Of a DNA stretch of 24,970 nt, positions 21,723 to 24,970 are shown in pieces. Source of the stretch: a virus; IMG/VR virus record IMGVR_UViG_3300042197_002065, positions 1 to 24,970 of that record. One strand, given 5' to 3'. Every line of letters starts with the position of its first letter. Positions within the stretch are counted from its first letter, which is position 1. Below the pieces are notes generated by a model that made no database searches, was not told the DNA's origin, and saw nothing but the letters and a program-made list of their open reading frames with translations. The translations under genes were made by a program, and so were the position numbers.

Positions 21723-22936
21723 CTTCCTACTTCTTTTAAATATGTTTCTTTTGCTTTTTCCCAGCTCATTCCTATAATATCTACATAAAAAAGTGATTCG
21801 GGTTTAATTCTCCCCTCATCAAACAGGGTGGTGTATCTACGAATTGCTTTGGGTTTCCACCAATTTATAGTATATTCATCACCTTTAACAAACTTATCCT
21901 TCATAACCAATTTATCTTCTTCTATCTCCCCCTTCAGAAATTCGTTACCATTTTCGTAGAATGGTGCAAGATACACCCCCCGTTTGAATCCGTGATCGTA
22001 AGCGTCTGATTTGATACCAAGCTCTTTATAGATTTGATGTATGATTTTTTGCTTTATCCCACTTACAGGCCCGTTTCTTTCGTAACCCATATTCGCACCA
22101 TTCCTCTCCCGCTCTTCCGTTATCTCCCTCTTATACCAATCTGAATGGTTTTCTTTTAACCATTGATGCCACGGGTCATACACCCCATCATCGGGCTTAG
22201 TACTAATCTTACCCTTACTTTCTCCCAAAGTTTTAAAATGCGGAATACCATTATATTGTGAGTGAATTCCATACAACGAAGTCGTTCCTAATGCTACCAA
22301 AACATCATCATACTTCTTTTTCCAATAATTCCTAACAATGGGCGATGTAGCAAGTGCAGCAATTAATTTACCACCTAAAAAGTTGTATCCAAAAGGTTGA
22401 GTAGAAACAATCGTAGTTGCGATACTCGTATTGTTTAACTTCCCTTCTTTAAACTTATTATCCTTACTCCAACCAATGTAAGCATCTCTTACACCCAATG
22501 ATGTAATATCAGAACCCAATGAAACCTGTCCTAAAACTTTGCCGCTAACTCTATCCTTTATCCATATCTTTACATTCCGACCAGGATTAGCAACAAACTC
22601 CATTGTATGGATTAGTTTTCGGATTTCTGTCCAGCGAGTAGATTCTTTTGGATTATCATCAACGATTTCTACATAAGGTTCTAATGATTCAATTTCTTTT
22701 ATCGTTAGTTCTTTGTTGTAAATATCCGTTGGAAACCAAAGTGAATCATAGTGGGTAGCAATGATTGCCTTTTTGGGCATGGTATTTTTAAGGTCACCAT
22801 TCCATTCCTGCCACTTTTTATATAAAGTCTGCTCTTCAACCGACATTGAAGATAGATAGTTCAAATTATCAATGAACTTCTTCTTTTCAACATCATAGTT
22901 GAATTCAGGCTTTGCTGGTTCAGTATCCCAAAACAT
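21719..22936 (-). CDS. DruA/DUF4338-like protein between gp45 and gp44
   Basis: A 405-residue protein. Its central part matches the DUF4338 (DruA-type) pattern: 'VLGQVSLGSDI', 'RDAYIGWSKDNK' (150-161), 'FLGGKLIAALATSP' (186-199) and 'VALGTTSLYGIHSQYNGI' (214-231), the latter close to the family's 'TTSLxGxSxxYNxL'. DruA is part of the Druantia anti-phage system, but single DUF4338 proteins are widespread in mobile elements and phages, so a defence role here should not be assumed. About 160 residues follow the domain with no family I recognise. It sits between clamp and clamp-loader genes; its start is one base from the stop of gp45. The fold is likely GNAT-like, which suggests a transferase role. 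Confidence 0.7.
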   Translation of the reverse strand: MFWDTEPAKPEFNYDVEKKKFIDNLNYLSSMSVEEQTLYKKWQEWNGDLKNTMPKKAIIATHYDSLWFPTDIYNKELTIKEIESLEPYVEIVDDNPKESTRWTEIRKLIHTMEFVANPGRNVKIWIKDRVSGKVLGQVSLGSDITSLGVRDAYIGWSKDNKFKEGKLNNTSIATTIVSTQPFGYNFLGGKLIAALATSPIVRNYWKKKYDDVLVALGTTSLYGIHSQYNGIPHFKTLGESKGKISTKPDDGVYDPWHQWLKENHSDWYKREITEERERNGANMGYERNGPVSGIKQKIIHQIYKELGIKSDAYDHGFKRGVYLAPFYENGNEFLKGEIEEDKLVMKDKFVKGDEYTINWWKPKAIRRYTTLFDEGRIKPESLFYVDIIGMSWEKAKETYLKEVGR

Positions 22937-22937
22937 A

Positions 22938-23636
22938 TTATTTCACTTCAACTAAAAAGTATTCTGATTTAAAACCTTCACTCTCAAATGTACAATGTGC
23001 TAACCCCGCAGTTGCAATTTTTAGATTAGCTGCTTTTGGTGTTCGATTCGCGTTTAGGATTTCTTTTAAATACTTTGCAGAAAATGAAATTGGTCCTACC
23101 GAATCTTTGGTGCAAGTGCAATCAACTTTAATAGAAATTCTATTTGAGTTAATCTTTGAATACCCCAAAATAATCTCACCCTTACCACCTTTACATTGGA
23201 AGGTAAAAGTATCAGATTCGTTTAACGCACTTTTTGATTTAATGAACCTGCTAATAAACTCATCACTTAGGGTAATTTCAGATTCAAAATCAGGCACCTG
23301 CTTAATATCCGGCACCGCAGGGATTACTGATAGGTCAGCCATCATATAATTCACCATAGTTGAATTATCAGAGAACTCCAATGCAGCGCTTCCAGCAGTT
23401 ACATTGATATTAGCATCCAACACACCTAATAGGTTTTTGAGCTGGGATGTGGTATATACACCAAATTCACCATCAGCGAATTCAGTATCTTCAGATGTAA
23501 CAGTTCCCAATAGGGTTTTATCATCTGAAATAAATTTAACACTCATACCAGCTTTATCTGATACGATTTTTACTGATTCAATTTCACCACCCAAATTGTA
23601 GCGGCTTATGAATCCTTCTAAAGAAGTTTTTTTCAT
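22938..23636 (-). CDS. 45: gp45 sliding clamp
   Basis: A 232-residue protein with the size (T4 gp45: 228) and layout of a T4-type sliding clamp. 'FISRYNLGGEIESVKIV' and 'KAGMSVKFISDDKTLLGTV' match the first domain, 'FGVYTTSQLKNLLGVLDANINV' the repeated clamp strand-helix unit, and 'LSDEFISRFIKSKSALNES' and 'ISFSAKYLKEILNANR' (second-domain helices) complete it. The trimer encircles DNA and gives processivity to gp43; in T4 it also activates late transcription. The start has an unusually A-rich leader and no Shine-Dalgarno. It is flanked by the Mom-like and DruA-like genes. The call rests on domain pattern and on the neighbouring gp44, gp62 and gp43. Confidence 0.94.
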   Translation of the reverse strand: MKKTSLEGFISRYNLGGEIESVKIVSDKAGMSVKFISDDKTLLGTVTSEDTEFADGEFGVYTTSQLKNLLGVLDANINVTAGSAALEFSDNSTMVNYMMADLSVIPAVPDIKQVPDFESEITLSDEFISRFIKSKSALNESDTFTFQCKGGKGEIILGYSKINSNRISIKVDCTCTKDSVGPISFSAKYLKEILNANRTPKAANLKIATAGLAHCTFESEGFKSEYFLVEVK

Positions 23637-23651
23637 AGTTTTTTATTTTTT

Positions 23652-23681
23652 ATTTTACACAATATACAAAATTTTTATCAA
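23652..23681 (-). promoter_or_regulatory. Candidate sigma70-like promoter before gp45
   Basis: In the 41-base gap upstream of gp45 the minus strand has TTGATA (23676-23681) and TAAAAT (23652-23657) separated by 18 bases, one mismatch each from the -35 and -10 consensus. The start would lie about 10 bases before the gp45 ATG, giving an extremely short, A-rich leader without a ribosome-binding site. A near-late-promoter TATAAATG also lies at 23692-23699. In DNA this AT-rich, chance matches are likely. Confidence 0.3.
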
Positions 23682-24256
23682 TTATCCAAACATTTATAGA
23701 AAATAATTTTACGATTTTCACCAGTCGGCTTTACAAACTTTTTAGATAACTCTTCTGAATTATCCCATTTCATAGATGATGATTTATGTTCAGGTAAGCC
23801 TGCTGTAAAGCCAATGGATTGCCAATTATCTGCTTTATAAACTGCTCCAGTATTACCACCAGCTACAAATGTGATAATATGTTTAAGTTCATCTCCATAT
23901 TTTTGTTTCCAAGCAATGGGGCCCTTTTTTCTCAATTCTTTTAAAACACGCGTTCCTGCATTCTTTATTGATTTTACCATACAAAATCTCCAATTATTAC
24001 ATATTGTATTGAAAACTTCCCTATATTCATTCTTACTCAATTTTAATTTATTCAATAAATCTTTTGGTGGTGGATATACCGAAGAACCTATACCAATCAT
24101 ACCAACAGGCTGAGATGGAAATGTATCTTCCTCATAAATTAACCAATCTATTCTCCTACCAACAGAAGCATTATTTGGAACATAGGAATGATAGTTTTCA
24201 ATTATTTTTTTAACAATATCCTTTTGAGACTGTGTTTTAACCTCAACTAAAATCAT
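23678..24256 (-). CDS. Mom-like GNAT-fold protein (putative DNA-modification enzyme)
   Basis: A 192-residue protein. 'ENYHSYVPNNASVGRRIDWLI' (in parts), with 'PVGMIGIGSS', 'NNWRFCMVKSIKNAGTRVLKEL' and 'IITFVAGGNTGAVYKADNWQSIGFTAG' (in parts), follows the pattern of Mom-like / DUF4338-related GNAT proteins. In those, a YH-x-x-x-P opening, an N-x-R-F core, and a 'Y-K-A-x-N-W' close are typical. Phage Mu Mom carbamoylmethylates adenine in DNA as an anti-restriction defence; whether this relative modifies DNA is inference. I start at ATG 24254-24256, right after the gp43 stop and at the conserved first strand; an upstream ATG at 24301 would add 15 residues and overlap gp43 by 41 bases. It lies between gp43 and gp45. 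Confidence 0.68.
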   Translation of the reverse strand: MILVEVKTQSQKDIVKKIIENYHSYVPNNASVGRRIDWLIYEEDTFPSQPVGMIGIGSSVYPPPKDLLNKLKLSKNEYREVFNTICNNWRFCMVKSIKNAGTRVLKELRKKGPIAWKQKYGDELKHIITFVAGGNTGAVYKADNWQSIGFTAGLPEHKSSSMKWDNSEELSKKFVKPTGENRKIIFYKCLDN

Positions 24257-24260
24257 CTCT

Positions 24261-24970
24261 TTAAAATCCAAAAAATTGTGAAGCTTTTTGTAAATTTTCA
24301 TTTGGTAAATCCCATTTCATCGAATTGTAGAAATCATTTATTTTGTTTTGAAGAGAACCTTCCCAAATAGCGTTTAAGTCAGCGTAATCGTTAATTAAAG
24401 TTTCAATTTCCTGCGGGTCATTCCACCCTGTAAAACCAACGGTTTCCAACCCCAAATTATTTCTTTTCAAATAAATCCACTTAATCTTATCACCATCTTT
24501 CATTGGTTCAAATTTGAATGGGCAGTTGTAGTATTTCAATAATTGATTGTATGTAATAGCAGATTTAACGTGTGCGGGTGTTCCTTTAGGAAATTTACCT
24601 AACGATAATCTACCATTATCATACTTACTCAATTCTTTTACAGCAGAGTTCTTTGCAATATCCTTCTTTGGTTGAGTTTCCATCCCCGCCTTAAAATCCA
24701 ATATCTTTTTATCAATATCTTTTTTATCTACACCCTTTAAGATATCCGATAAAACCTGCTCCATCACACCCTTAAAATAAGTTGGAAAATCTGAGCGTTT
24801 AACATCCAATCCCTTTGCATCAATCTTATCGCAGGGGACGGTGTTATCGTTAATAATCCATTGAGCATATCGTTTTTTAGCAACCCAAAACCCAGACTTA
24901 GCAATGGTTTCCTGCTTAATATCAAATCGGTGCTTTTCTATGTTGAACAACCTTTTTGACATTACATCAT
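24261..24970 (-). CDS. 43: gp43 DNA polymerase, C-terminal part (cut by window edge)
   Basis: This is the thumb region of a T4-type family B DNA polymerase. 'GFWVAKKRYAQWIINDNTVP' matches the palm-thumb boundary ('KKRYA') of gp43, 'GLDVKRSDFPTYFKGVMEQVL' the following helix, and 'ELSKYDNGRLSLGKFPKGTPAHVKSAITYNQLL' (in parts) the thumb strand-helix corresponding to T4 'NIAKYD...CPFHIRGILTYN'. The final 'QKASQFFGF' matches the T4 gp43 C-terminal clamp-binding peptide (KASLFDMFDF), so interaction with the gp45 encoded nearby is expected. The frame stays open to 24970; the ATG at 24960-24962 is internal, and the exonuclease and catalytic palm motifs lie outside the window. The apparent 233-residue product is therefore a fragment, not a small gene. 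Confidence 0.92.
   Translation of the reverse strand, partial: DVMSKRLFNIEKHRFDIKQETIAKSGFWVAKKRYAQWIINDNTVPCDKIDAKGLDVKRSDFPTYFKGVMEQVLSDILKGVDKKDIDKKILDFKAGMETQPKKDIAKNSAVKELSKYDNGRLSLGKFPKGTPAHVKSAITYNQLLKYYNCPFKFEPMKDGDKIKWIYLKRNNLGLETVGFTGWNDPQEIETLINDYADLNAIWEGSLQNKINDFYNSMKWDLPNENLQKASQFFGF

Noticed and set aside
22912-23349. Plus-strand open frame of 145 codons
   Set aside because: It is antisense to gp45, which is well supported by length and domain pattern. The frame has no ribosome-binding site, and its protein shows no recognisable pattern.
24261-24962. A stand-alone 233-residue gene starting at the ATG 24960-24962
   Set aside because: The sequence begins in the middle of the T4 gp43 palm-thumb region and the frame stays open to the window edge, so it is the end of a longer polymerase gene rather than a small or split gene.
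1-24970. tRNA genes, CRISPR arrays, insertion sequences, integrase or attachment sites
   Set aside because: Looked for cloverleaf-like segments, regular spaced repeats, transposase motifs and terminal inverted repeats; none was seen, and almost every base is inside a coding frame.

Overview
The window is part of an AT-rich (about one third GC by eye) T4-like myovirus genome. The evidence is a set of T4-type replisome proteins at the right end: the C-terminal part of gp43 DNA polymerase, the gp45 sliding clamp, the gp44 clamp-loader ATPase and a gp62-like clamp-loader subunit. Every supported gene is on the minus strand, so transcription runs from high to low coordinates. Genes are packed almost without gaps, mostly with ATGA or short stop/start overlaps, as in a lytic phage genome. 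The host cannot be read from the sequence. Large surface-glycan clusters are known in marine T4-like phages such as cyanophage P-SSM2, so an aquatic host is a reasonable guess only.

Region A (about 18.2-25.0 kb) is the replication module. In transcription order it holds gp43 (cut by the window edge), a Mom-like GNAT-type protein, gp45, a DruA/DUF4338-like protein, gp44, a small zinc-ribbon protein, gp62, a DUF3310 protein, an 83-residue protein of unknown function, a RecB/Cas4-like PD-(D/E)XK nuclease with four cysteines, and a SLOG/DUF2493-like protein. The order differs from T4 (45-44-62-regA-43): gp43 comes first, no regA is seen, and 44 and 62 are separated by a zinc-ribbon gene.

Region B (1 to about 18.15 kb) is a continuous run of about 19 genes for making and transferring surface-type sugars. 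It has two GT4 glycosyltransferases that share an unusual LPKLKK-type tail, several GT2/GT-A glycosyltransferases, GT8-like, PLOD-like and DUF616 (TOD1/MUCI70-like) enzymes, GT9-like and other GT-B-like proteins, a short UDP-sugar dehydrogenase, a PIG-L deacetylase, a SAM methyltransferase, two FkbM or FkbM-like methyltransferases, a D-2-hydroxyacid dehydrogenase, a CMP-sugar synthetase (NeuA-like), a sialic/nonulosonic acid synthase (NeuB-like, without the SAF domain) and an NAD-dependent sugar epimerase.

Taken together, region B could assemble or remodel a complex acidic, methylated glycan containing a nonulosonic acid. The target (host envelope, virion protein or DNA) cannot be decided from sequence. 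No tRNA, rRNA, CRISPR array, IS element or integrase was seen, and no gene-free stretch exceeds 50 bases.
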